A stretch of 64,000 nucleotides of DNA from Nannocystis exedens (GCA_945861885.1 CAMAVR010000011.1:1-64000); one strand, 5' to 3'. Counted from the first letter of the stretch, positions 26,428 to 35,696 are shown. Made by a program: numbers and translations. Notes: generated by a model not told the origin, from the letters alone.

Positions 26428-27093
26428 CTACGGGAAGAGAATGAACCGCAGCCCGATTGAGGCGTCGCCGTGCAGCGTCTTCCCACGGATCTCGCGCGTT
26501 ACCTCGTTGTCACCGTAGGTTCTGACTTCGCTCGAATACCGCGCGAGTGACGCGTCGGCGAACACGCCTACACCGACGTAGTGATTGATGCGCACGTCAG
26601 AGCCGAGCGTAAGGCGACCGAACATTGGGCCGCTGAACGTCTGTTTTTGGTCGGTTCTTGAGTCCCTGAGCACTGTAACGTCGAGACCGAACGCGTAACC
26701 GACCCACGGACTGAACCGCGCCCCCGGCATCACGTAGTAGATCGCTTCAGCCCCAACCTTCGCCGACGCGGCGAGCCGCATGAATCCTCCCAGATAAACC
26801 TGCGGGATGATGCGCCCCCCAGCGCCGAATTCAAAAAACGGGCCCCCCTTGTAGGGATCCGGCCCAATGTCGCGAGTGAGTTTGCCAAAGTTGTGCGTGT
26901 AGCCACCGCGCACGTCGGTCTGAAATCCCCGCTGCGCCGCAGGGACCGACGAGCGAGCGCTGTCGTTTGCCGGTGCGTTGGACGGCGTGGCGACGGCTGC
27001 CGTGACAGCAGGGACGCTCTCCGCGTGCGCCAACTGAGGGAGAAACAACAATGACACTGCGAGAAACAGCGAACTACGCCCAGCTGTAAACAT
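26428..27093 (-). CDS. outer-membrane beta-barrel protein
   Basis: 221 residues. GGAGGAG lies 6 bases before ATG 27093. Signal peptide MFTAGRSSLFLAVSLLFLPQLAHA, then a Ser/Ala/Pro linker and eight or so alternating strands (FQTDVRGGYTHNFGK, FFEFGAGGRIIPQVYLGGF, ARFSPWVGYAFGLDV, VGVGVFADASLARYS), ending in GLRFILFP with the C-terminal aromatic typical of BAM substrates. The size fits an 8-stranded OmpA/OmpW-like barrel. No specific ligand can be named. Confidence 0.78.
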   Translation of the reverse strand: MFTAGRSSLFLAVSLLFLPQLAHAESVPAVTAAVATPSNAPANDSARSSVPAAQRGFQTDVRGGYTHNFGKLTRDIGPDPYKGGPFFEFGAGGRIIPQVYLGGFMRLAASAKVGAEAIYYVMPGARFSPWVGYAFGLDVTVLRDSRTDQKQTFSGPMFGRLTLGSDVRINHYVGVGVFADASLARYSSEVRTYGDNEVTREIRGKTLHGDASIGLRFILFP

Positions 27094-27248
27094 AAAGACT
27101 CCTCCCCCGCGACAAAAGTGTTCGTTGATTTGACATACGTCATGGGTCGGTCAAGCGCCCCGCTGCCGAAATCAAGGCGCGATCGATGGATCGCCGCGCG
27201 CCGCCGCGTCATGAAAATACGCCAATTTAGCCATTTAAAGGGAGAAAG

Positions 27249-27294
27249 TGTATAATTAGTGTATAATTTACAGATATTATACTATAATTAACCT
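27249..27294 (+). promoter_or_regulatory. AT-rich promoter with tandem TATAAT boxes upstream of fic
   Basis: Three exact TATAAT hexamers at 27251-27256, 27262-27267 and 27283-27288 in a locally AT-rich stretch. The first two lie in an 11-bp direct repeat (GTGTATAATT[AT]). From the third box, transcription would start at about 27295, the A of the fic ATG, giving a leaderless message; no ribosome site is visible otherwise. The direct repeat could also bind a repressor. Confidence 0.6.
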
Positions 27295-28632
27295 ATGCAT
27301 ATCCCGCGCCCTCCCCCGAAACCTAGCGATGCCGCGAAACAGCAGGGGGCGAACCTGATGATTCATCGGCCACCGTGGCTTGACCCGTTCCTGTCGGAGG
27401 CAAATGCCGGGTATTATTACTGGGACAAGCTTCAGCATCGTCCGCTTCCCAGCGATGTAACGCCTGAAGTGGCGTGGTTGCTCGTTCATTCGTCGCGAAT
27501 GGCTCAAAGGACGGAGCTTCCGTTGGTCGACCCGGAGGGGCGTTCATTTTGGTTTTGTTTACCCAGCAAGGTGCTCGAGACGCTTCACTGGGTTGATCGG
27601 CGAAGAGGGATATTGCCGGGAACCGATGAAGATGGGGCAACATCGCTCGATGCTCTAAAGGCTCATGTAGCGGTTAGTTCGTTGATTGACGAGGCAATCG
27701 CAACGAGTCAAATCGAGGGCGCGGCGACTACCCGGAAAGTCGCCAAGGATATGCTTCAATCGAATCGGAAGCCGCGGGATCGCAGCGAGCGGATGATTGT
27801 CAACAGCTATCAAACGATGCAGCGCCTTCGCGACCGCCTTGATCGACCCCTAACGATAGCGTTGCTCTTCGAAATTCAGGAGAGCATGACCCGCGATACG
27901 CTGGACGAACCAGATTGTGTTGGACGTTTCCGTTCAAGCGAAGATGACATCGCTGTTGTCGAGGTGAGCGAGCATCGAGTTCTATTCGTTCCGCCTCCTG
28001 CCGAACAACTGCCAGGTCGGATGAAGCGTCTCGTGGACTTCGCCAACGAAGAGTCAACAGGCGATTCGTTCATTCATCCGCTGGTAAAAGCGGCTATTTT
28101 GCATTTTTGGCTCGCATATGAGCACCCGTTCGTTGACGGAAATGGGCGAACGGCCCGGGCCATTTTTTATTGGTTCATGCTCAAGCACCGCTACTCATTC
28201 TTCGAATTCTTGACCGTCTCGAGGGTGATTCGTGACGCGCGTGTGCAATACTACAATTCGTTTTTGCACACCGAGAACGATCATCGGGACGTCACGTACT
28301 CTATTCTGTTCATGCTTCGCGCAACGCTGCGAGCGTTCGGTGTGCTCGACAAATACTTACAAGAAAAGCAGGCCGAGCAGAGCAGCGTTGCCGCAATTCT
28401 GCGGAAGTTCTCCAATCTTAATCCACGGCAGCGTGAAGTTTTTGCGCACGCGGCGACCCATCCCAGCGAACTCTGCACGTTTCAATCGCACGCTCGGGCG
28501 CACAAAATTACGTTGATGACTTCGCGAAGCGACCTCCTGGGGCTTGTTGACCGCGGACTGTTCGCAGAAACAGGGCGAGAACGACCAAGAGAGTTCTTTG
28601 TGGCTAAGAAATGGATCGGAGTGCACGTTTAG
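27295..28632 (+). CDS. Fic-domain protein adenylyltransferase with built-in inhibitory helix
   Basis: 445 residues from ATG 27295; ATG 27358 is an alternative. The Fic active site is intact at H277-PFVDGNGRTAR, and the inhibitory motif (S/T)xxxE(G/N) is present N-terminally as T137-S-Q-I-E141-G142, so this is a class II Fic enzyme. Order: Fic N-terminal domain (about 1-110), inhibitory helix, Fic core (about 170-330), then a winged-helix-like C-terminus (VDRGLFAETGRERPREFFV). Such proteins transfer AMP to Ser/Thr/Tyr hydroxyls and can often remove it. No antitoxin gene is beside it, consistent with self-inhibition in cis. Codon use is less GC-biased than in its neighbours, suggesting acquisition. 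Confidence 0.92.
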   Translation: MHIPRPPPKPSDAAKQQGANLMIHRPPWLDPFLSEANAGYYYWDKLQHRPLPSDVTPEVAWLLVHSSRMAQRTELPLVDPEGRSFWFCLPSKVLETLHWVDRRRGILPGTDEDGATSLDALKAHVAVSSLIDEAIATSQIEGAATTRKVAKDMLQSNRKPRDRSERMIVNSYQTMQRLRDRLDRPLTIALLFEIQESMTRDTLDEPDCVGRFRSSEDDIAVVEVSEHRVLFVPPPAEQLPGRMKRLVDFANEESTGDSFIHPLVKAAILHFWLAYEHPFVDGNGRTARAIFYWFMLKHRYSFFEFLTVSRVIRDARVQYYNSFLHTENDHRDVTYSILFMLRATLRAFGVLDKYLQEKQAEQSSVAAILRKFSNLNPRQREVFAHAATHPSELCTFQSHARAHKITLMTSRSDLLGLVDRGLFAETGRERPREFFVAKKWIGVHV

Positions 28633-28693
28633 TATGATTGAGCCGCGACAACGCCTTTCGGTGGCTGTGCTGCGCTTAAGTTATTGGCGGCAC

Positions 28694-28741
28694 AAAAAAA
28701 AGCCCCTTTTTTCCGATCAAATCGGGAAAAGGGGGCTTTTG
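28694..28741. terminator. bidirectional terminator between fic and convergent gene
   Basis: AAAAGCCCCTTTTTTCCGAT / ATCGGGAAAAGGGGGCTTTT form a long stem with A and T tracts on both sides, between the ends of two convergent genes. Confidence 0.9.
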
Positions 28742-28758
28742 GTTAGTTTGTATTGGTT

Positions 28759-29163
28759 CTATTTGCCTGTTGCGGCGTATGTCGCGTTTCGCTTTTCGCC
28801 GTACTTTCTAATACGGTGCGCGGCTCGTAGTTCGCGTAGGGGGGCGGCGAGGAGGTCGGCTGGGACGCCTAGTTCGCTCGCTACGGCTCTGGCGCCTAGC
28901 GGTTCACCTGATGTTGCGAGCGTGCGTACGATGCGATCGGCTAGCTCTGCGCGGCGATCGGCTGTTTGACGTGGGCGACGCCCACCTGAAGAAGACTTTA
29001 GCCTTGCAGTTGTGGCCTCAAGAATTGCCTGACCGTTGCCGTTTTTTGAAGAAAACGCGACAACATCAGAAAGCGATGCGCCACGGATTGCCGTAACGAT
29101 TCGCGTGACGAATTCAGAGCTAATGGAAGCGAGTTGAGATTCGAGTGTGGAGCGCCTTGACAT
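28759..29163 (-). CDS. small winged-helix-like DNA-binding protein
   Basis: 134 residues from ATG 29163; an ATG at 29205 in frame is possible, neither has a good ribosome site. The N-terminal half is helical (ESQLASISSEFVTRIVTAIR). The middle is a basic Ser/Gly/Arg linker (SSSGGRRPRQTADRR). The C-terminal 60 residues look like a winged helix (LADRIVRTLATSGEPLGARAV and LAAPLRELRAAHRIRKYG). Similar small proteins are frequent in myxobacterial genomes and are annotated only as hypothetical or DNA-binding. Probable transcription or nucleoid factor. Confidence 0.65.
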   Translation of the reverse strand: MSRRSTLESQLASISSEFVTRIVTAIRGASLSDVVAFSSKNGNGQAILEATTARLKSSSGGRRPRQTADRRAELADRIVRTLATSGEPLGARAVASELGVPADLLAAPLRELRAAHRIRKYGEKRNATYAATGK

Positions 29164-29247
29164 AGTGGTGACGGCTTTAACCGGTAATCGTATTTGTGCA
29201 AGCATTAGAGCAATGTTTCTGTGATTGAATCGAGAACTTCGACTGTT

Positions 29248-30504
29248 CTAATAAATACCGGGTGCGGGATATTTTGAACAGACTTTAGAAATTTCATTCG
29301 CAACCCGAGTGACGACCGACTCGCTCTCCGGTGCGGTTAGCACTTCGTCCATCCACCCGGCGATTTGAGCCATGACGTCGACGCCCATCCCCCGCGACGT
29401 GACCGCGGCGGTGCCGATTCGCAGACCTGATGGGTCGAACGGCTTTCGCGGATCGAACGGAACGGAATTGTAATTCGTGACAATTCCTGCGCGATCGAGC
29501 GCTTGTGCCGCAACTTTTCCGGTCACCGATTTGTTCGTCAGGTCGATCAGAATCAGATGATTGTCTGTCCCCCCAGTGACCAAATTGTAGCCTCGCGACG
29601 TCAATACTTCGCCCAGCGCTTTCGCATTTTCGACAATCGCGCGGGCGTACGTTTTAAACGATGGCTGCATCGCTTCATGCGCCGCGACCGCAATCGCCGC
29701 CGTTGTCTGGTTGTGCGGGCCGCCCTGAAGGCCTGGAAAAACCGCCCTATCGATTGCCGCGGCGTGCTCCTTTTTGGAAAAAATCATCCCCCCGCGCGGG
29801 CCTCGAAATGTTTTATGCGTCGTCGATGTCACCACATCGGCAATACCAATCGGCGACGGGTGGACGCCGGCGCATACGAGCCCCGAAATGTGCGCGATGT
29901 CGGCCGCCAAGATCGCACCCACTTCGTTCGCAATCTCCCGAAAGGCGTTAAAATCAAGCGTTCGAGGGTATGCCGTGGTTCCGCACCATATCACCTTTGG
30001 GCGATGCTCTTTTGCCAGCGCGCGCACTTCGTCCATATCGATGCGGCTGTCGCTTCGACGTACGCCGTACGGCACACTCTTAAAATACTTGCCGGTCATC
30101 GACACGCTATGCCCGTGTGTCAGGTGGCCGCCGGCGGGCAAACCAAGCCCCATGATTGTGTCACCCGCGTTACAAAATGCGAGATAAACGGCCAAATTGG
30201 CCGGGCTTCCGGAGTACGGCTGCACATTCACGTGCTCGGCTCCAAATAGCGTTTTTAGCCGGGCGATCGCGAGCTCTTCGACCGCATCGATGACCTGCTG
30301 CCCTTCGTAGTAACGCTTATGCGCGTACCCTTCTGAATACTTGTTTGTTAGGCACGAGCCGCTCGCCTCCATCACGGCTCGCGAAGCATAATTCTCGCTC
30401 GCAATGAGGCGTATCGAATCACGTTCGCGGCGGTTTTCGTGGGCGATCAGTTTAGCGATATCGGGGTCGGACTCGGCAAGCTTCGGATCGAAAGTCGTCA
30501 TCAT
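29248..30504 (-). CDS. glyA: serine hydroxymethyltransferase
   Basis: 418 residues from the ATG at 30504 (MMTTFDPKLAESD), the usual family length; an ATG at 30558 is in frame but would leave only 14 bases to the divergent hemL start. Family blocks: RLIASENYASRAVMEA, LTNKYSEGYAHKRYYEG, NVQPYSGSPANLAVY, DIAHISGLVCAGVHPSP, the PLP lysine in TSTTHKTFRGPRGG, and PGLQGGPHNQTTAAIAV. It interconverts serine and glycine and charges tetrahydrofolate with a one-carbon unit. PLP enzyme, cytosolic tetramer or dimer. Confidence 0.97.
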   Translation of the reverse strand: MMTTFDPKLAESDPDIAKLIAHENRRERDSIRLIASENYASRAVMEASGSCLTNKYSEGYAHKRYYEGQQVIDAVEELAIARLKTLFGAEHVNVQPYSGSPANLAVYLAFCNAGDTIMGLGLPAGGHLTHGHSVSMTGKYFKSVPYGVRRSDSRIDMDEVRALAKEHRPKVIWCGTTAYPRTLDFNAFREIANEVGAILAADIAHISGLVCAGVHPSPIGIADVVTSTTHKTFRGPRGGMIFSKKEHAAAIDRAVFPGLQGGPHNQTTAAIAVAAHEAMQPSFKTYARAIVENAKALGEVLTSRGYNLVTGGTDNHLILIDLTNKSVTGKVAAQALDRAGIVTNYNSVPFDPRKPFDPSGLRIGTAAVTSRGMGVDVMAQIAGWMDEVLTAPESESVVTRVANEISKVCSKYPAPGIY

Positions 30505-30572
30505 GCCGTTGTACGAACGAGAAGAGTCCAAATCAACTCGCCGACCCTGGGTTGTCATCGTATGACTTGTAG

Positions 30573-31856
30573 ATGTCGGATTCGAAATCTAGCGCTCTGT
30601 TCGAGCGCGCTCAGCGTGTAGTGCCCGGTGGTGTTAACAGCCCTGTTCGGGCGTTTCGGGCGGTTGGCGGGTCGCCGGTGTTTATTGCAAAAGCGAGCGG
30701 CGCCTATCTTTTTGGTGAAAGTGGCGAACGATTTACCGATTACGTCGGTTCATGGGGGCCGATGGTTTTTGGGCACACGCACCCGAAAGTCGTCGCTGCG
30801 ATCGAAAAAGCGGTAAAAAACGGTTTGAGCTTCGGCGCGCCGACCGCGCTCGAAGTCGAGTTTGCTGAGCGAGTCACAGCGCTCTACCCGTCGATCGAAA
30901 TGATGCGTGCCGTCTCAAGCGGCACCGAAGCGACGATGGCGGCGCTCAGAGTGGCGCGCGGGTTTACGAAGCGCGACGTTATTGTGAAGTTTGAAGGGTG
31001 CTACCACGGCCACGCTGACTTTTTGCTCGTGCAGGCCGGCTCCGGAGCGGCAACGTTTGGCACGCCCGATTCAGCAGGTGTGCCCGAAGCGTTTGCGCGC
31101 CTCACAACGGTTCTCCCGTACAACGACATCGACGCGCTTCGTGCGCTGTTTGAATCGCGCGGCAAAGAGATCGCCGCGGTGATTGTCGAACCGGTTGTCG
31201 GCAACATGGGGTGCATCGCTCCCGTCCCAGGTTTTCTCGAAGAAATTATCGCGCTTTGCAAAAAGCACGGCGCCGTTTCGATTTTCGATGAAGTGATGAC
31301 CGGCTCGCGTGTCGCGCGGGGCGGTATGCAAGCGCGCGCGGGTCTCGTTCCCGACATGACCTGCCTCGGCAAAGTGATCGGCGGAGGACTTCCGCTCGCA
31401 GTTTACGGCGGACGTCGCGAAATCATGCAGCAATTGGCGCCGATCGGCCCCGTCTATCAAGCGGGGACACTGAGCGGAAATCCGATCGCGGTGAGCGCCG
31501 GCCTCGCGGCGATCGAACTGCTCGATGACGCGCTTTACGAACGCCTCGAAGCGGCATCGGCTCGCCTCGAACGCGGGCTAAACGACGCGATCAAATCGAC
31601 AGGCGCTTCGGCATGCGTTCAGCGTTGTGGATCGATGCTGACGCTCTTTTTTGCGCCCGGGCCGATTCGAAATTGGAGCGATGCGAAACAGTGCGATACC
31701 AAACGCTTTGGTCGCTGGCACGCGGCGATGTTGCAGCAGGGTGAGTATTGGCCGCCCTCGCAATTTGAAGCGGCATTCGTAAGCGGCGCGCACACGGACG
31801 AGGACATCGACCGCACGATTCGCGCAGCCGAAAAAGCGCTGCGCGAAAGCGCGTAA
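30573..31856 (+). CDS. hemL: glutamate-1-semialdehyde 2,1-aminomutase
   Basis: 427 residues, standard length, starting MSDSKSSALFERAQRVVPGG. Class III aminotransferase motifs are complete: GGVNSPVRAF, SWGPMVFGHTHP, SSGTEATMAALRVAR, FEGCYHGH, IFDEVMTGSRV and the PLP lysine in CLGKVIGGGLP. It converts glutamate-1-semialdehyde to 5-aminolevulinate, so heme is made by the C5 route, relevant here because two heme-c lipoproteins and a protoglobin are also encoded. Divergent from glyA with about 70 bases between starts. Confidence 0.97.
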   Translation: MSDSKSSALFERAQRVVPGGVNSPVRAFRAVGGSPVFIAKASGAYLFGESGERFTDYVGSWGPMVFGHTHPKVVAAIEKAVKNGLSFGAPTALEVEFAERVTALYPSIEMMRAVSSGTEATMAALRVARGFTKRDVIVKFEGCYHGHADFLLVQAGSGAATFGTPDSAGVPEAFARLTTVLPYNDIDALRALFESRGKEIAAVIVEPVVGNMGCIAPVPGFLEEIIALCKKHGAVSIFDEVMTGSRVARGGMQARAGLVPDMTCLGKVIGGGLPLAVYGGRREIMQQLAPIGPVYQAGTLSGNPIAVSAGLAAIELLDDALYERLEAASARLERGLNDAIKSTGASACVQRCGSMLTLFFAPGPIRNWSDAKQCDTKRFGRWHAAMLQQGEYWPPSQFEAAFVSGAHTDEDIDRTIRAAEKALRESA

Positions 31857-31893
31857 GGATACCCGTCACTCAAGTGGCGTGATGAATACGAAT

Positions 31894-31941
31894 CGGCAAC
31901 AGAGTTCCTGATTGTCATGACAAACGGAAACAGAGTTGCCG
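31894..31941. terminator. stem-loop between convergent hemL and glyS
   Basis: CGGCAAC and GTTGCCG are the ends of an interrupted inverted repeat enclosing the palindrome TTGTCATGACAA; ACAGAGTT also occurs twice inside. No T tract follows, so termination is plausible but unproven. Confidence 0.4.
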
Positions 31942-31971
31942 AAATAAGCCGGGGGGAGCGGCCTGGACGCG

Positions 31972-34110
31972 TCACGCCAGCTTCGAAAAATCGGCAATTT
32001 TCAGCATGCACTTTGACCCGAACGACAAGACTTCGAGCCTTTGCGCGGTCATTGCGTCTGCTGGGTCGTTAACGAGCACCGTTGTAAAAATAGTGTCGAT
32101 GCGATCTGCAAGCACTTGAGCGCTTTGAAGCGCGTGACGCATTGATGCGATGTCGACCAGATGCTTCGTCATCTTTTCGATGTCGCGCACGACACCGACG
32201 ATTGTTTTGTCGTGCGGCGATGTGAACGCATCGGCGCTGTGCATCACCGGTGGCGCTTCGCGGCTGATGCCGCCCAAGCGCTTGGCGACCATCTTCGCCG
32301 TCCCGAGCCAAGGGGCCGATTCGTCGACCAACGATTGAAGCGCTTGCGCTTTGAACATCGCATATGCAGGGAAGGTTGCCGCTTCTGCGGCGGTGCCGTC
32401 GATGTCATGCTCGGCGCCCATTACGGCGTCGGCAACCCCTTGCGATGTCGCGCTTGCGAGAAGGCCGCGCAGCCGTTCGCTCGCGAACTCCATCACGAGT
32501 GAGGTGGCCGGATCGCGCGCCAAATCGAGCTTCTTTGCCGCAAATCCGTCGTATGCGGCCAGGGCGAGAACGCGCAAGTCGAGCGACGCAAACGCTTTGT
32601 TGTGCGACGATCGCTCGATCAGCGTTCGCAGCACGGCGATGCAAGCACGACGAAGCGCGAACGGATCGGTCGCGCCGGTTGGCATCAGCCCGACAGAAAA
32701 ACAGCCGACGAGCGTATCGAGCCGATCGGCCAGTGCCACAATCGCCGACACATCATCTGGCGCGATCTGATCGCTCGCACCGATCGGCCGGTAGTGATCG
32801 CGAATCGCGTTAGCGACCGCGGCCGGCTCGCCCGCTGCGATCGCATACGCGCGCCCCATATCGCCCTGCAGTTCCGGAAATTCACCGACCATCAGCGACA
32901 CGAGATCCGACTTGCAAAGCTCGGCCGCGCGCGCCACATGCTTCATTGCGGCTTCATCACACTTCAAAAGCCGAGCAATTGCGACGCTCAACTGTTCCAT
33001 GCGCGCGACTTTTTCGCGCACCGTGCCGAGCCGATTGTGAAACACAATCCCGCTCAATTTCTCGACCCGCGACGCGATGGCGACTTTTTTGTCTTCTTCA
33101 AAAAAGAAGCGCGCATCGGCGAGCCGCGCTGTCATCACCCGATTGTTCCCGTTCGCGATTCGCTTCGGGTCGTTTGCGGTGTTCACCACGGCGATGTAGC
33201 CGGGGAGCAGCTCGTCTTCGCTTTTTTGAATACAGAAGTACTTCTGGTGCCCGCGTGCGACCGCTCGAATTACCGGCGCCGGTAGCGCTAGGTAGCTCGT
33301 ATCAAACGAACCGCGAACAATGTGCGGCTCTTCAACGAGCGAAGCGTTTTCATCGACGAGCGAGCGCTCAGGATCGCGCACACCGCCGAGCTCTTTTGCC
33401 ACTTGATCGACCGCCTCGAGCATCACCCGCTCGCGTTCGGCGCGATCGACGACAACATGCGCTTCGTGCATTTGCGCGACATACGATTCGGGGCTGCGAA
33501 CTTGAAACGCCGACGGCGCGAGAAAACGATGGCCGCGCGTGATGTTCGAACTTTCAATCCCGGCAAACTGAAACTTCAGCGTCTGGTTACCAAAGAGCGC
33601 CACCATCCACTGAATAGGCCGCCCGAACGACGCGTCGCCGTCGCCCCACCGCATCGATTTGCGAAACGGAATCGCCGCGCAAATATCAGCCAATTTACCG
33701 CCTAAAAGGTGCTCCGTCGCCACCCCCTTTTCGACCCGCCGCCCGATGACATAACGCCCCGGCTTTTGCTTTGGCCCGCCGGTTCGCTCGGCAATTTGTA
33801 GCGAATCGAGCGGAACGCCGAGCTTTTCGGCGAACGCCTCGGCCGCGCGTGTCGGCTTACCATCTTTAAACGCCGCTGTTTCGGGCGGACCGATAACTTC
33901 TTCGTCGAGGTCGACCTGCATTTTTGCAACATCGGCCACAATGACGGCAAGTCGCCTCGGCGTCCCATAGACAGACACCTCCCCATGCACGATGCGCGCC
34001 TGGCCAAGCTTTGATGCGACAAGCGTCGGAAGCGCAGCGAGCGCGCCGTCGACGAACGACGACGGTAGCTCTTCGACGCCGATTTCGAGAAGGAGTGAGG
34101 CGGTATTCAT
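31972..34110 (-). CDS. glyS: glycyl-tRNA synthetase beta subunit
   Basis: 712 residues from ATG 34110 (MNTASLLLEIGVEELPSSFV), typical of GlyS beta (about 690). Conserved blocks: VYGTPRRLAVIV, GPPETAAFKDG, AIPFRKSMRWGDGDASFGRP, RGHRFLAP, EEPHIVRGSFD, KYFCIQKSEDELLPGYIAV, FFFEEDKKVAI, FPELQGDMGRAYA and LADRLDTLVGCFSVG. The C-terminal DALR-like domain ends FGSKCMLKIADFSKLA. The beta subunit binds tRNA in the alpha2beta2 enzyme. The alpha subunit gene glyQ, often immediately upstream, is not here; the upstream neighbour is a divergent AlbA gene, so glyQ must be elsewhere. Confidence 0.96.
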   Translation of the reverse strand: MNTASLLLEIGVEELPSSFVDGALAALPTLVASKLGQARIVHGEVSVYGTPRRLAVIVADVAKMQVDLDEEVIGPPETAAFKDGKPTRAAEAFAEKLGVPLDSLQIAERTGGPKQKPGRYVIGRRVEKGVATEHLLGGKLADICAAIPFRKSMRWGDGDASFGRPIQWMVALFGNQTLKFQFAGIESSNITRGHRFLAPSAFQVRSPESYVAQMHEAHVVVDRAERERVMLEAVDQVAKELGGVRDPERSLVDENASLVEEPHIVRGSFDTSYLALPAPVIRAVARGHQKYFCIQKSEDELLPGYIAVVNTANDPKRIANGNNRVMTARLADARFFFEEDKKVAIASRVEKLSGIVFHNRLGTVREKVARMEQLSVAIARLLKCDEAAMKHVARAAELCKSDLVSLMVGEFPELQGDMGRAYAIAAGEPAAVANAIRDHYRPIGASDQIAPDDVSAIVALADRLDTLVGCFSVGLMPTGATDPFALRRACIAVLRTLIERSSHNKAFASLDLRVLALAAYDGFAAKKLDLARDPATSLVMEFASERLRGLLASATSQGVADAVMGAEHDIDGTAAEAATFPAYAMFKAQALQSLVDESAPWLGTAKMVAKRLGGISREAPPVMHSADAFTSPHDKTIVGVVRDIEKMTKHLVDIASMRHALQSAQVLADRIDTIFTTVLVNDPADAMTAQRLEVLSFGSKCMLKIADFSKLA

Positions 34111-34361
34111 TGCTGCCGGCAACGTACCGCCCAGCGGTCACCGCGGCAAACGCAGCCATCGCTTTTGCCAAAACGTCGACGCGATCGTTATGTAATCATA
34201 GCGCGTCGAAACTCCGTAGCCGGGCTCGCCAGCGAACCTGCGCGCAAACCACCATCTCGGGCGATAGCTATAAGCGGACAAACGCGCTTGTTTATCGCAA
34301 TAAACAGTATCCGTCATCTTTGTTGCGTGCAATTGCGTGCAATTGCGCGTAAGTTCGCCGC
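34111..34361. other. intergenic region glyS / AlbA gene
   Basis: 251 bases between divergent genes. Apart from the triple repeat near its right end, I see no small gene or RNA structure; the stretch around 34290-34320 (TTTATCGCAATAAACAG) is AT-rich and palindromic in part, a plausible promoter area. Confidence 0.5.
34321..34350 (+). promoter_or_regulatory. triple direct repeat upstream of the AlbA-domain gene
   Basis: TTGCGTGC, AATTGCGTGC and AATTGCGCGT follow each other in a 10-bp period, ending 11 bases before the ATG at 34362. The helical-turn spacing suggests a cooperative binding site, perhaps autoregulatory because the encoded protein ends in a winged helix. Confidence 0.45.
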
Positions 34362-35696
34362 ATGGTCATCGACATTGCTACCCTCATCGCTGGCGGGGAA
34401 TCGTCGAGTGTTGAGTTGAAAACGTCGCTGTCGGACACCCGGCGTATCATCGAAACGATTGCGGCCATGGCAACATCCAGCGGTGGACACATTATCGTTG
34501 GCGTGCGTGATAACGGCGAAGTCGTCGGCGCGGCCGTCGGAAAAGGAGAGAGCGAACGACTCGTTCAACAGATCCTAGCCAATACCGATCCTCGAATATT
34601 CGTCGATGTTTCACGGCAGTCGCTCGGTGGCAAAACAGTGCTACTCATCGCCGTTCCGCCCAGTGACGGGCCTCATCTGGCCTTTGGTCGGGCGTTTTTC
34701 CGTAGCGGCCCGGCCACTGTGGCCATGACGCGCGACGAGTATGAGAGGCGTCTGCTCGACAGGTTACGGGAGTCAGGCGGATACGAACGACGCCGGGCAA
34801 CCTCCGTGACACTCGACAACCTCGATCCGCGAAAGATGGACCGCTTTTTGGAGCTCGCGCAGGGGCGACTGCGCGAAGCTCCTCGAATGGGCCATCCGAA
34901 AGAGCTTCTTCAGCGCCTGCACCTCCTGAGTGATGGGATCCCCACGGTCGCGTCGGTGCTTCTCTTTGGTAAACACCCAAGCGACGCGTTTCCGCAGGCG
35001 GTGATTCAGTGTCGTGCGCGCCGAGGCACCGGGGACGATAGTGCGCGCATCGAAGGAGGGCTATTCGAGCAAATCGACGACGCAGTTCGCTTTGTTGAAC
35101 GCAACTTACGCACGCACGTCGACCGTGGTTCAGTACGACGCAAAGAGAAAAAAGAACTTCCTGTTGAAGCGGTGCGGGAAATCATCGCCAACGCCGTTGC
35201 GCATCGTGACTACCGGAGCACGGCGCCTACTCAAGTTCTGCTCGACGATAAACAGCTCGATGTTTGGAACGGGGGAGCTCTTCCGTCTCCGCTCACCCCG
35301 AGCGCCTTACGCCAACCCCATCCGTCGATTCCAACCAATCCGCTTATCGCGCGCGCATTGTTTTTGGCCGGCTACATCGAAGAGTGGGGGACCGGAACAA
35401 CGCGAGTCATCGACGCGATGAAAGCAAATGGCAATTCCGAACCGCTGTACATCGCTGAGGATGCCGGCTTTCGCGTGATTCTCCCGATCGGAAAGTCGAT
35501 ATCGGCGCTCATTCCCGAGCGAGAACGTTCCGTGTTAGCGAAGGTTACCCGTGGGAAGCCTATTGCAAGTCGGGATTACGCCGAGATCGCTGGCGTGTCA
35601 CTCCGCACCGCGATCACGGATCTGACGCGGCTAGAACAAATGGGCCTCATCAGTCGAGTCGGGCGCGGAAAACAGACGCGATGGGTGAAGAGTTGA
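34362..35696 (+). CDS. Schlafen AlbA_2-domain ATP-binding transcriptional regulator-like protein
   Basis: 444 residues. The N-terminal 110 residues are the Schlafen-type AlbA_2 domain (ESSSVELKTSLSDTRRIIET, AMATSSGGHIIVGVRDNG). The middle has the family block PVEAVREIIANAVAHRDYRS, followed by a GHKL-like ATP site (LDVWNGGALP, NPLIARALFLAGYIEEWGTG). The C-terminus is a winged helix (ISRVGRGKQTRWVKS). This architecture (COG2865 type) is found in regulators and in some defence or toxin loci. It is flanked by a direct-repeat operator-like site and its own terminator, so it is an isolated unit. Confidence 0.88.
   Translation: MVIDIATLIAGGESSSVELKTSLSDTRRIIETIAAMATSSGGHIIVGVRDNGEVVGAAVGKGESERLVQQILANTDPRIFVDVSRQSLGGKTVLLIAVPPSDGPHLAFGRAFFRSGPATVAMTRDEYERRLLDRLRESGGYERRRATSVTLDNLDPRKMDRFLELAQGRLREAPRMGHPKELLQRLHLLSDGIPTVASVLLFGKHPSDAFPQAVIQCRARRGTGDDSARIEGGLFEQIDDAVRFVERNLRTHVDRGSVRRKEKKELPVEAVREIIANAVAHRDYRSTAPTQVLLDDKQLDVWNGGALPSPLTPSALRQPHPSIPTNPLIARALFLAGYIEEWGTGTTRVIDAMKANGNSEPLYIAEDAGFRVILPIGKSISALIPERERSVLAKVTRGKPIASRDYAEIAGVSLRTAITDLTRLEQMGLISRVGRGKQTRWVKS

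Noticed and set aside
27295..28632. Fic gene as a toxin-antitoxin pair
   Set aside because: No small antitoxin gene adjoins it, and the inhibitory motif is in the same chain.
30558..30573. Upstream ATG for glyA at 30558
   Set aside because: It would leave 14 bases between divergent start codons with no ribosome site; the family N-terminus begins at MTTFDPKL.
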